Shown here piece by piece: positions 44,924-56,845 of a stretch of 64,000 nt of DNA. Position 1 is the first letter of the stretch. Every line of letters starts with the position of its first letter. The position numbers were made by a program, and so were the translations under genes. Source of the DNA: Neckera pumila (taxonomy: Eukaryota > Streptophyta > Bryopsida > Hypnales > Neckeraceae). The DNA is taken from the NCBI GenBank assembly GCA_963969595.1, contig OZ018408.1, positions 14,071,823 to 14,135,822 on the forward strand. The letters are read 5' to 3'. Under the pieces are notes generated by a model. That model saw only the letters and a program-made list of their open reading frames with translations. It was not told the origin of the DNA and searched no databases.

Positions 44924-47200
44924 TGAATAGTCCTAATCAAACATGCCAATGTGAAAATTATTTATTTCAAATTCTAGCTTGTCCCAATGGCAATCATTCT
45001 GTAGTTATTTTGTAGTCAACGATAGCATTTAGTTTATGACTGAGCAATTGAAAACTGACTATGCACGGTCCACATTAGTAACAAAGGCTCAAGACGCAGA
45101 TTGAATCATAGATGAAACCAAATTTTTGTTGTTGGTTTCATCTGGGCGTCATCCACTAGTCATTTGAACTCCTGAACAATGACTACACTGCACGACATGT
45201 CTGCTTTGGCACCGTTTTAATGTGTGGCAATCATTATTTAGTCATCTTTTTGTAACCAATCATTTGTTACATATGACCGTTTTACTAGTTACATATGACC
45301 TTGTATTCTACTAGTATTGAGTTATGAAAAAACCCCAAGACAATGATTGGAAAAATTAGAGGATGGTTCAGAGATAGCCGGTGGTAGTAAGAATAAATTG
45401 GTTGCATTTTGAATACAAAGCAGGGTAGTTGCAAGAAACACTTAACAATTTTGGCTCAAAACGGCCTTAGTACTCGAGTACAATGGCTTGTGGAATAAAA
45501 ATTTTAAAAATAAAATAAAATGTGGATAATTTGTAAACATTCAAAAAAGTGAATGTGTGAAAATTTCAGACCTAGAAAAATTTATCTCTAAGAGTTATGG
45601 ACGGTCAAAGAGTGTTGAAAAAGGCAAGAAAATAGACCCTTTGGGATTTTATTTTTAGAAAATAGTAAAAAAATTCTAAAAATTCTAAAAAAAATTCATT
45701 TTTCCTTACCTAAAGATGCTTCTTCTCAAGTATTTTCATCTTTGGGAAAAAAAAATTGTATCCTCTGCATGTGTGCAAATGTAGTGCACTTTGAGCACAT
45801 GTGGAAGGTGGACATTTTACTAGTTTTGGAAATTATCTTTGTAGGCTTGTGTAACATTAGAAGAACTCCTTGCCTTCCAATTTTCACCTTCAAATTTGCA
45901 TTTTTGGGATGAGAAAAGTACTAAAACTCCTTCAAAATGGCCAAGGTAGACATCCATTTGGGGGCAGTTTAAAAATAGTAAAATAATTTTAAAAAATCTG
46001 AAAAAAATTACTCAATGTCTGTAACTTTTATATGTACCTTCAATTCAAATTTCATAGAAAAAGAACATAAAATGCAAAAGTTATGAGCAAAAAAACTACC
46101 TATCCAAGGGCAAGGGGACAAAAAAAAAGGACAAGTGTTTCTTGCAATGACCAAGCATGCAATACTTGGCGGATTTCAACTATTATAAGATAAAGGTTTC
46201 AAACTTGGGGGTCAACAACTTAGGGCAGTTTTAAGGAATTTGGGTGATAGGATAAAATGCATACTAAAAATGCTTGCGCTATTTCATGGCTTTGATTTGT
46301 GACTTCCGTAATAAATTCGTTCAATGTTGTGATAGCTTGTTTGAGCTCTTGAGGATCGCGGAAATCATGCTTGGAATCTCAACTTGAACCTCTAGCCCCT
46401 TAAAAATCAAACTAAGAAGTCTAAATTGGGTCACATTTTTGTTTGCAAAAAATTGAGTATGGTGGCTTTGTTTTTACAAATTCTTTAGTTGGACCTATAC
46501 ATGCAATATTCTTCATTGATTTAAATGATATGAAAATGGCTTGAATTGAATTCTTAAATTGGTTGTTTTCAAATAACTATTAGCATTTTCTTTATTTACC
46601 AATCTTGAGTGGTACTTCATAGGGGCAACAAAAGAACCATTTGTAGAAGGTGATCTTGGATTCCTAAACTCTTTTGATTTCAGGCAAACTTTTCATTAAA
46701 TAAATATTTTTAACTCCATCTTGGATGAGTTGGGAGAATCCTTGGCCTTCAATTGTGAAGGATTCAATTTCTATCAAGGATGCAATATAATTAGTATTAA
46801 TTTCAATTTTGAATTAGTTTTATTCTGTTACTGAGATCTAACAATTTGGCTAGTGACAATTTCAATTTGGAGGCAACTGGCTAGTTAGTAGTTGATATTG
46901 CACAAAATAAACTGATACTTTTTGTAATTAAGAGGATGTAACCGGTGACCACTAGAAAAGAAATGGTCCATTTTCATAGGAGGAAATAAGCTACAATAAT
47001 TTCCTCCAAAAATTTCCCAAACACTGCACCAAAGTGAGCTCTTTAGTCAAATAGGAGTAAAGATATGAATCGCTCCTTTGTGACACGTTAAGAATAGGGT
47101 GAAGATTTCCTCCCTTCATTCAAAATACTTCATTTGATTTTGAAACATTTCCATTATAAATGCAAATATGGCAAGGACGTTACTATTGACCATTTCCAAG
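44924..47200. other. Spacer right of the giant MULE
   Basis: AT-rich DNA with no supported gene. The part at about 45,480-46,150 resembles the interior of the TTAA family (phrases such as AAAGTTATGAGCA and AATTTCAGACC), but no termini could be placed. Confidence 0.5.
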
Positions 47201-48868
47201 CTGTAACAGAACCTGCAATGCTATAACTTACTCAAAAAGAAATAGGAAAAATTCTCAAGGAAAGTAATGCTGTGATAAATACCCCCAACTACAGCTTCAA
47301 ACTGGCAGCATTTGAAGCTCAACCCATGGCCAAGATGGAGCTGCAGGGATGATCAACAACAGGGAACATGAACAATTACAGGGGAGACGAGAGTGTGAAG
47401 AAGGTGAAATGCTCACCGAGTCTGTGTAAGGACAAACCACAGGCGCGTGCTTCAGCCATGTCCGAATCCCTAACATTGTTCAAGCTTTGAGATTTCCAAC
47501 CGTCTTGCAAACAAACCACACTCTTCAATTAATTGCTCATATCCACTTCGCGAGTTTCCAGTTTCAGGAAAACCGCAAAACCTAAAGCTCCCCTCAACCC
47601 GGGTCTTCTTGAAATAGGTCAACCAAGGACCAAGAAATACGCCCTTCTTCCCTGTCCTGATTCAGCTGGGAGCTCCAATGTTACACTCCGCTACTTCGTA
47701 TTCTGATGGTTACCTCCACAATGTTCCTCAACCCCCAAATTTCACCCTTAACCTCCTCACACTGCAAGTCTCACAACAAATGCAACAGTCTGTAAATGAG
47801 TAGCCGCCATAGCAGAGATCCCATGTAGTGTGCTAATAATGGAAGCTCAAACCCACAGTTGCTCAAATCCACGCTACTGCATTCTGCACTTCCAAAGCTG
47901 TTTCAAACCCCCAAGGTAGATTCCTCCTCACTCACACTGTCGGTTTCTCAATGCGGTTTCAACAGAGGGTGAACTTACGATTCGACGTGAGACTACAGTA
48001 TATTGCGTTTAAACAGAGTTGGAACTAAAACGAAACCACTCAGCTCACTTGCCACCAAAGTCGACTACCTACTATTTGACTGTTAACCTCCCTCCCTGCA
48101 ACAACCCATTGAAAAACACAACGAAACATCACTCCAAGAGCAGCAATATTAATTCGTCCGAGCTTCACTGTGACTTCCAAGTGACTCCCTCACCAATGAC
48201 TCACGCGGCCGTCACCGTAAGCCCTGCAGCTTCAGCAATGATACCAGGTTGCCTGTGATCCTGATGAGGACATGAATGCGGCTGCGGCTGTGGCTGCTGC
48301 AACAATGCCAACACCTCTGATCTGTAACTGATTGCAACTGCTGATCGATCCAGGTACGCCACCTGGGACTCTGGGAGGCGGAAGTGGTATGCGAATTGGC
48401 GGGCAGACTCCTGAGCTTGCTTATGCACCTGAATTAATCCCTGCCTCTGACCACCAGCTAAACCTTCAATTCGTACACAGAAGCATATATATACACTGTG
48501 AGCTTGCCAGCCGGCCTTGGCACATCAGTGTATCCAATTCCCAGTATCCCAGCAATCCCAGGAAATTTTACTAAGCTGAGGAGACGCTGCTGGTGATCCC
48601 TGCTGTGTAAGTTTATGTGAATTGAAGAAGTGCTTGCATGCCAAGCAGAGTGTGCTCGTGAATAATAAGTTAACTTAGAGTGCATGCATGCAGCGACGGC
48701 GATTCCTGCGATTCGCTCCAGGCACGACTGGAAAAGAGGGTCAAGGTGTGTTATGTTCAGTTATTTAGTGATCTGTCGGCCCGAGTCTCCCTTGCTGGCT
48801 TGGGCTTAATTGGTTGCACTCTTCCTTTGCAATGAATTGTTCTCTACATTTGAAAAAAAAAAAAAAAA
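47200..48868. other. GC-richer block ending in a poly-A run
   Basis: Base composition is clearly more balanced than the surroundings. The block ends in a run of about 20 A at 48,849-48,868, preceded by TGTTCTCTACATTTG, which resembles a polyadenylated transcript end. Short frames on both strands (48,019-48,258 plus; 48,428-48,201 minus, with a Gln/Pro/His stretch) overlap and neither is convincing. It may be a retroposed cDNA or a host non-coding transcript. I could not find a target duplication. Confidence 0.35.
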
Positions 48869-48885
48869 AAAAGAAAAGAAAAAGG

Positions 48886-49180
48886 CATTAGAGAAAATTC
48901 TAGCCGCTTCCAGTATCCTGAAATTTGCTTTTGGGGGCTGAAAAATCATTTTTCCTCTATTCCCCTATTGCAGTGGCTATGGTGCAGGAACCAAGTTTTA
49001 AGAGTTTAAAAGTTCTTACATATATATATCATCTTTAAAAAATTAAAAATAAATAAAAAATCGCAAAATCTAATTGTTTTGGCGAGATTCAGAGTGCCTG
49101 ATTGCTCATTGTGGCACTTTTTCAGAGTGAAATAGCTTGGTTTGTCACTCTGGAAGGCTAAAACTTTATGTAATGGTCAA
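48886..49180. mobile_element. Probable MITE of the CATTAG family (copy 3)
   Basis: Starts CATTAGAGAAAATTCTAGCC and ends GGCTAAAACTTTATGTAATG as an imperfect inverted repeat, directly after the poly-A block. Non-coding. Confidence 0.5.
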
Positions 49181-49529
49181 GTGGACTGGCTATGAAAAAT
49201 ACAAGATATGGGCCCTCAAAGTCATTTGCCCAAAAAAAAAAACTATTGATTTTTCAAAATCGAACTTTGATTGAAGAGATCTCAAAATTTGTATGGTTGA
49301 AATCCTTAGGGTCAAGTAACTTGGTAGTGGTGAATAATATCCTACAATAAGATTTTTCAAAAAATGATTCTAAAAAACAATACACTTTAATTATAAAAAT
49401 AGCAATTTGGAGGTGATTTTAGAAGAAAAAAATCCCATGGTCTTTTAGGGTTAGGGCCCCCAAATGAGTGGAATTAGGGCTATGTAGACTAAGAAATTTA
49501 CCATGGCAAAACAAAGAACAAATTTTTTG

Positions 49530-50439
49530 TTGAACCCCTAAAGGTCCAACATGCGTTTTTTGTCTACATAAAAATTTTGGGCAAGTACGTGTGACTAGAT
49601 ATTTCTATATTTTTGGCCCAACTTTTGATAGAAGGTGGGGACAAGGAATATCTTTCATACGCACCAAATTTCATGACATTTGGAAATGTGAGTCAAAAGT
49701 TATGGCCTAATATGTTACTTTTTTTTGTAACTGGGCAATTCGGGCAGATTAGAAAGAATTACTTTTTTCATAAACAAAAATTTGAAATTGGTTTTCTAAA
49801 ATTATATGTATGTGGAAAGCTTTGAAACATCCCATTTTGATCGATGAGTCAAAAGTTATGAAGATTTTTACTTTGCAGGTAGTTATGGATTTTCTACTCT
49901 AAAATAAACTTTGAAGTCCTTTATCTTACTCAATTTTCAATATGTTTAAAAACAATAAAATCATAGGATTGTTTATTACAACATTGCAACCATTGGGACT
50001 AGCATTTTTCAATTCCATAATTAAATTCTTGACAATTTAGTATTTTGAATCATTCTCTGCTGCTATCTACTTATTATTTTTTTCATATATATTGTACAAT
50101 TCCAAATGAAGAGAAATTTTTAGTGCATATAGCCAACTTGTCTAGAAAGAAGAATTCAAAGAAGCACCATCATTTTGGACATTTTTCATTGAAAAGTGAG
50201 CTTGTGAAGTGTGGCTGCCTGTTTTTTCGCAGGGCCAAAATAATGATTTCAGTGAATTTGAATGCTTATATCTTGCAATCCACGTAGTGGAAATTTCTGA
50301 AATTTTTTCCACATGTTTCAAAGTCAGCATACTACAAGATCCTACGGTTAGATGTGTCAAAAAAATGGTTACTTGTACTAAAAATGGCAATTTTCTAGCA
50401 TTTTCGGTGAAAACATCGTCATGGACTTTTAGGGGTTAA
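49530..50439. mobile_element. TTAA-flanked TIR element (copy E)
   Basis: Left end TTGA-ACCCCTAAAGGTCC (one change from TTAA) and right end GGACTTTTAGGGG-TTAA. About 910 bp, non-coding. Its interior (GGGCAAGTACGTGTGACTAG, AGGTGGGGACAAGGAATATC) matches copies F (inverted) and I (direct). Confidence 0.7.
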
Positions 50440-51097
50440 CTTTGAATGGGGCAATAAAGGAGCACTTTTCCCCCAGGTTTTTCTTGACCCTCTAATATTA
50501 CTTTTTGATATATTATAGGGCACCTATAGCCTTGGTTCACCAGTGAGGTTGTTATGAGTTCAAATCTAAGCATTGGAGGGGGGCTTATACTCAAAAGACA
50601 TTCTATGTTCTTACTTGGTCAAACTTCATTAGTTTTCTACATAAAAATATTTCTTTCTAAATTTGATATTTCTCTCTTATACATATAGTAATATCTTTTC
50701 AAATTTTAAATTCACTTTATATTAAAAATTTATAATTATAGTTATAAAAAAACTAAACTACAAAGAAGTTATAGATATCATAGTAATTACAAAATCTCTT
50801 TAATAATATTATTTTTTAAGCAAAATTGGAGATGATAGTGATAATAATTGTGGTGTAATTGATGCAATCCTTGAATTTACACCAAAAAAAATTCAATAAA
50901 AAAAAGTGCAAAAGTCATATATTTTAAGCTTAAATTAAGGTGGTGCTCTGCAAAGTGTTAGAAAAATTATTATTTTAATAATTTTAGAAAAAAATAAAAT
51001 GGAATATTGGAACTACAATTATTGAAAATATTTTTTTTAAATCAAGCTCCAAATTATTTAAATTCAAGAACCATGTCAAATTCAAGTTTGACACTAA
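50440..51097. other. AT-rich spacer, no gene
   Basis: Very AT-rich. A GAGTTCAAATCTAAG phrase near 50,560 resembles a Pol III B box, but the rest of a tRNA or SINE is missing. Confidence 0.5.
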
Positions 51098-52345
51098 GGG
51101 CCAGTTTATACTTGGCCTGGGGTTGGATGGAAGGCTAGCCGGATTTGCCTTCAATCCGGCCCTCAATTTGGCCCCAACTAATGTAAAGCCCTTAGGCCGA
51201 ATTCTAGGGCTGGATTTCCAATTCTTCCATCTAGCCCCAACCAATGTAAAGCCCTTTGGCCAGATTCTAGGGCCCAATTTCCAATTCATGTACTCTTGAT
51301 TTTTTCAATGCTCAATTAAAAAAATATAAAAAACACGCATGTTTTTCTTTTCCTTCCATTCTTTCCTATTTCAAAAAAGAAAATAAAAGTTCATTTATTT
51401 ATTTATTTGTTTATTTATTAATTCTTTTTTCTTCCTATTTATCCTATTTCAAAAATGGAAAAAAAAAGTTTTTATTTTATTTTGACTTTTCTTTTTTATT
51501 CCTATTTTTCCTATTCCAAAAAATGAAAAATTGAATTTTTTTTACTATTATTGAAACTTTTCATTTTTCTCCTTGCAATAAAATAATTTTGGTCCTTTCA
51601 CTATATGGATTTGAAATATTTCATGACTAAACCATGTAAACATAGATTATGTATTATTTTTAGTCAGTGTGTTCAAACATAGATTATGTATTATTTTAAA
51701 TCAGTGTGCACAAACATACATTACGTATTGTTTTTAATCAATTAATTAATGTTGCAAATTAAAAATGTTATAATTCCTAGTTAAAATGTGTATGTTCTCC
51801 AAATTCATTAAAATATATTAAACAGTATTGGTAAACTTGCAAGAAGGATAACTGAAGGGAAGCCTCTGAATGATAATTTGCTTGCATGTACTGTATCTTG
51901 ATAAGAGAAGCATACTCCTTGTTTATTTTCTTGACATAAAATTGTACCTGCATCTTGCTGCAGTAAGTTGAGCAAGCCTGAGACTGACAACAGAGCCCCA
52001 AAATTTCAGCAATGCAGATGGGAGGAACTTTCTTGAGAACTCAGATAATAAGCATGTAAAAGAAAAGAAAAGATTTTGCATTGATAGATGGTGGAGATTT
52101 GTATGATCCAGCGGACGGGCTCCATCCAACCCAAGATGGGAGTTCAGGCCACCCAAAACCTTGTCCCGATTGCTCCCTTGGGACCAGATGGTTTGGCGCC
52201 AAAACCATGCCACCTAAGGTGACATGTAGGATGAGTTGCAATTCTGGCTGGCCCCAAGTATAAAGCCCTTGGACCGGATTTGGAGAAATTGAGTGATTTT
52301 ATTGGTTCAAACTTGGAGAGTTCCGGCCGGCCTTCAATCCGGCCC
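51098..52345. mobile_element. Possible Tourist-like (PIF/Harbinger) element
   Basis: TAA precedes GGGCCAGTTTATACTTGG at 51,098, and CAATCCGGCCC is followed by TAA at 52,346. GGGCC ends and TAA duplications fit PIF/Harbinger. The two termini match only weakly beyond the first five bases, though internal segments (CCCCAACTAATGTAAAGCCC near 51,170, and CCCCAAGTATAAAGCCC near 52,254) recur. It could be two adjacent or nested copies. Confidence 0.4.
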
Positions 52346-52359
52346 TAAAACTATGTCCA

Positions 52360-52645
52360 TCGACATTACATAAAATGTGGACCCTCTGCAGGGCCGTTAG
52401 GGTTTTGGCAAATGTTCAATTACAGTGATTATTTTTTTGAATTTTTATTTTTTTTGAATTTTATTTTTATTTTTTTAAATAATAATAAAAATAATTTTTA
52501 ATTGGAATTCCAACGGGGGGGCATCTTGGCTGACTGCTCACCTTTCAAATTGCTTGACAACCTTTTGAAGCTGATATTTTTCCTAAATGCACATTCTCAT
52601 GCATCAATTCAACCTTGTAGAAGGCTGAAATTCTCTCTAATGGGT
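52360..52645. mobile_element. Probable MITE of the CATTAG family (copy 4)
   Basis: Left end CATTACATAAAATGTGGACC and right end AGGCTGAAATTCTCTCTAATG are inverted matches to the same family. Very AT-rich centre. Confidence 0.45.
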
Positions 52646-52656
52646 AGTTTTATCCT

Positions 52657-53587
52657 TTAACCCCTAAAGGTTTATGACTATGTTCTCACCAAAAACGCTC
52701 CAAAACTGCCATTTCTAATACAACTACCAAATTTTTGGAAAAAAACAATTTTTGACACATGTAACTGTAGGATCTTGTAGTATGATATTTTGAAAACATG
52801 TGGTAAACATTTCAGAAAATTCCACCATGTGGATCATAAGATATAAGCATTCAAAGTCTTGAAAAACATTTTTTCAATCCTGCGAAAAACCGGGCAGCTG
52901 CACTTTGCAAGCTCACTTTTCAATGAAAAAATACCGAAAAAGTTGGTGCTTCTTTGAATTCAGTTTCCTAAACAAGTTGTCTATATGCTTGAAAAATTTC
53001 ACATCATTTGGAATTGTACAACATATAGGAAAAAAAAAGTAAGTAGAAAGAAGTAGAAAATGATTCAAAATACTAAATTGTTAAAACTTTAATCATGGAA
53101 TTTAAAAATACCAATCCCAACGGTTGTAATGTTGTAATAATCAATTTACATCCTAGGATTTTATTTTTTTCCAAAAATATTGAAAATTGAGTTAAATAAA
53201 CGACTTTAAAGATTTTTTTAGAGTAGACAATCCATAACTTCCCGCAAACCAAAAACCCTCATAACTTTTGACTCATTGATTGAAATGGAATGACTCAAAG
53301 CTTTTTAAGTATATATAAATGTAGAGAACCAATTTCAAAAAAAAATTCCGGAATAAATGATTTTCTCTGATCTGCCCAAACTGCCCAATTACAAAAAAAA
53401 GCAACATATTAGGTCACAGCTTTTGAGTCGTATTTCAAAATGTCATGAAACTTGGTACACATGAAGATATTCCTTGCCCCCACCTTCTATTAAAATTTCA
53501 GCCTCAAATATGGATATCTCTAGTCACACGTACCTGCCCAAAATTTCTATACGGCCAAAAAATGCATGTTGGTCCTTTAGGGGTTAA
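52657..53587. mobile_element. TTAA-flanked TIR element (copy F)
   Basis: 931 bp from TTAA-CCCCTAAAGG to GGTCCTTTAGGGG-TTAA. Inverted relative to copy E and the same subfamily. Non-coding. Confidence 0.78.
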
Positions 53588-53710
53588 GGTCAATTACCAC
53601 CATAGTTCACCCAACTATATTGGGGTTCAAATGATGTTATATGGGGACTCAAATTTCTTAGGGGAGTAAACATCTCAGTTCTTTGTATAAACTACCTACT
53701 AATGGAGGCA

Positions 53711-55105
53711 TTAACCCCTAATGACCCAAGTGACCATTTTTTGGTTATGGCCCTCTTTTTTGAGATGCTTATTTTTTAATTTTTAATTTTTTTAAATATA
53801 AATAATTTCTAAAAAATAAATTGCATTATAAAGTCAATGGCAATAGTTTCATCAAATTTTGAGTTAAAATTCACCTTATAGATTTTTTTTTAAATAAGTG
53901 GTGTAGTATTGTTCATAGTTGATTTTTTGGGGGTTCAATTTGGGCATAGAGTGAAAACCAATCAGTGTGATTGTTGTCCACCTTGGAAAAGACAAAGACA
54001 AATTATCGAAGGAGCTCAAGGAAAAGACAAGGTTCCCATTCTTGTTTTTCATACAAACACTACTTTCCTATCAATGACCACCTAGCATTGCAAGCTCTAC
54101 TATGATTTGAAAAATGCTTGGGATGTTGTGAAATTTTAGATGAGCATTCCAAATAACTTTCTTATCTTTTATTGAGCATAAAAACTTCATTGTTTTGAAA
54201 TATTCTCACAAAGATAAGCTCCTTAAAGTGCAATGCTTTATTTTGCCATTGAATAAAACTTCAAACTTATCCCTTAAAGGGCATTGCAAGGCCCACGGAC
54301 ATTTTGAAAGTCAAACTTGCATTTTTCACATAGTGTTTTTTTTAATGCTTTTAAGCTTAACCAAGAAATTGTAGCTCCAATACTCTACATTTTGCTCAAT
54401 ATGAATCTTTTCAAAATTGTTAAAATTATTATTTATGTGACACTTTGAAGATAGTATCTTCAAAGCTCAAAATACACCATTTTGGAACTTTTTCTATCAA
54501 CTTTTTCTTGGTATGAGCTTAAAAAGTACATTAAATTATACCATGATGTTTGTCACTATTATTTTCAAAAAAAAATTCATAAGTCTATTTTAAATACTTT
54601 TATAAATGCTATGATTTTTATAAATGAATTTCTTAAGAAAATAATACAAAATTAAATTTGATGTTTTTAATTATAAAAAATCAATATTAAATTTTAGACA
54701 TATATCACTACATGTGAAAAATATTAGGTTTTTGAAATATCTGTTTTAATGTAGAAATTCAATGAAGTTTGACCAAGTTTGAACATGAAATATCCTTTAA
54801 GGTTTAAATATCTACCAAATTGTGCAGTCAAATAATCTAAAATTTTACTCTGTGAGTTTGCCAGGGCTAGTTCCTCAAGTTTTTTGTATGGTTTCCTCTT
54901 TCAATAGAAATGGTCCATGTGTTTCAAGAGAAAAAAATCACAATAATTTGAACTTTTTTGAAATGCTCACTCTCAAGCGAACTTCAAGATCTTATGGTTA
55001 TATTCTATTTAATCTCAAGAAAAATATGAGAAAACAAATTGATCAAGTTCTTGGCAATTTGGGCCCATTTTGAAAATATACCGGCTTAGGGTCATTAGGG
55101 GTTAA
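53711..55105. mobile_element. TTAA-flanked TIR element, longer subfamily (copy G)
   Basis: 1,395 bp from TTAA-CCCCTAATGACCCAAG to CTTAGGGTCATTAGGGG-TTAA. The terminal repeat is a perfect inverted 15-mer with a different inner sequence (ATGACCC) from the other copies, and the interior is unrelated to them. A frame at 54,822-55,073 is not protein-like. It is a distinct family using the same TTAA target and CCCC start. Confidence 0.75.
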
Positions 55106-55969
55106 GGGTGGAATTTACCATCTAGATCCATCTTAGATAGTTGACCATCTCCAGCAAACGCTTCATTGATGCCAATCTTTTAGACAAAAATTTAACCTTC
55201 TTCTATGGTTCTTTCCACCTTCATTTTTACCTTTAAATCAACATGAAAAATATTACATAATTAGATTGGATTTTTTCAATCTAATTATGAACTTTTGGAT
55301 AAATATGTAATGAGGTGTACACATATAATTGGACCACTTTTCACATGTGATAAGAGGCATTGTGTAGCTTGTGAATTGTGACAGGGAATGATAATTCAGC
55401 CCAATGATCGTGTTAGTAATCAAACCCTCTACTATGTGTGCTTCATTTTATCATTATATGGCAATAATTTTTTTATTCTAATTTTTAAGATAGAACCATA
55501 TGTCTTCTACTATTAGTAAGTAATTTTTTTTAATCTTGAAAAATTCAAATTACTATGAATTTTTAAAGAAAAAGAGAAGAATAATTCATATCAAATTTAA
55601 AGTATGCTTAAAAAATAAAAGTTCAAAACAAGTGTATATGAAAGATAAAGATATGAAATGTGAAAAAATTTAAATACTAAACTTTGAAAAGTGGTTATAG
55701 ACTCATAAGTTCAAATCACAATAAAATACTTAGTTTTAGGAACTTCAGTTTTTTACTACCTACTTCAAATCAATAGACTAATTAAAGTATTTACTGTATA
55801 GAAGAAAAATTATTTATTTGGAATTATTTTTGAATGTACTATATTGTTCAAAACATAAGTCTTATAAAATAATTATATCAATGAAAGAATAGTGATTTAC
55901 AAAAATGAGAAAAGAACATTAGTGGAGACTTAATAGTCAAGATCTAATATAGAATGAGATATTCTTTGG
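55106..55969. other. AT-rich spacer, no gene
   Basis: Nothing beyond AT-rich sequence with scattered ATTATG and AAATTTAAA words. Confidence 0.55.
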
Positions 55970-56845
55970 TTAACCCCTAAAGGACCATTGGCTCTTTGGG
56001 GGATAAACGGGATTTTGGGCAAGTATCTATGGACTGAATTTTTGTCTTGATTTTTTGAAACTATTTTGGAAGATAGAAATTGATTAGCTTTGTGGGAATA
56101 ATTTTCTTTTTCAATCAGTGCTCAAAAAAAAACTTATGTCAAAATAAGCTGAAAACAAAGGGGGCATTCAAAAAAATTCAAAAACTAAAATTTTTATTTT
56201 TTATTTTTTATTTTTTTCTCATAGATTATACCTTTGTCTACATGGAAAGCTTTTATTCATTCTATTTGGATTTGTCATGAGAAAGTTATGGACAATCTTG
56301 TTCTTTCGGCAGTTAGAGTATCTTCTTGAAAAAATAACTTGTAGGATTCATTTTTGAATGCAATTTTTACAAATTAAAAAAAAAAAAGTTCCACATGGTT
56401 TTGTTTGCTTTCTAGAACAATCCCACCATTGGGGTTAGTGCATTTTAATTCCATCTTATAGATATAATATAATTTAGATTTTCCTTCTATCTTGTACCTA
56501 CTTTGGCTTAATAATTCCTTAAAGAATGAAAATGAAGTTTTTCTTTAAAAAAATTCCCTAAACTCTCAGCTCAATTCTCCACCACAAAGATCTAAAGCTC
56601 AAAACTTTGTAGTGCAAAAAATTATAGTTAAGAAGGTTCAAAGTCAACTAATCTAGTCCCGCAATGTGCTAAAATTTTTCTTTTCATCACTTTAAACGCA
56701 AATATCTTGTAATCTATGCGGTCAAAAATATAGAAATTTTTCTACACATTCTTATACTAGTTAGGTGTAAGATCCTATGGTTAGATGTGCAAAAAAAACA
56801 ATTTTCAAATATATTTGTTCTTTGCTATAGAAATATGTCTCTATG
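55970..56845. mobile_element. TTAA-flanked TIR element (copy H, right end lost)
   Basis: Starts TTAA-CCCCTAAAGGACCATTGG and is colinear with copy B up to GCTATAGAAATA near 56,825, after which the expected terminal inverted repeat is missing. It is truncated by about 60 bp. Confidence 0.65.

Noticed and set aside
48019..48428. Overlapping plus- and minus-strand frames in the GC-richer block
   Set aside because: Neither extends far, they overlap on opposite strands, and the Gln/Pro/His stretch is low complexity.
50520..50580. Possible tRNA or tRNA-derived SINE (GAGTTCAAATCTAAG)
   Set aside because: Only a weak B-box-like phrase is present; no acceptor stem, anticodon arm or poly-A tail could be drawn.
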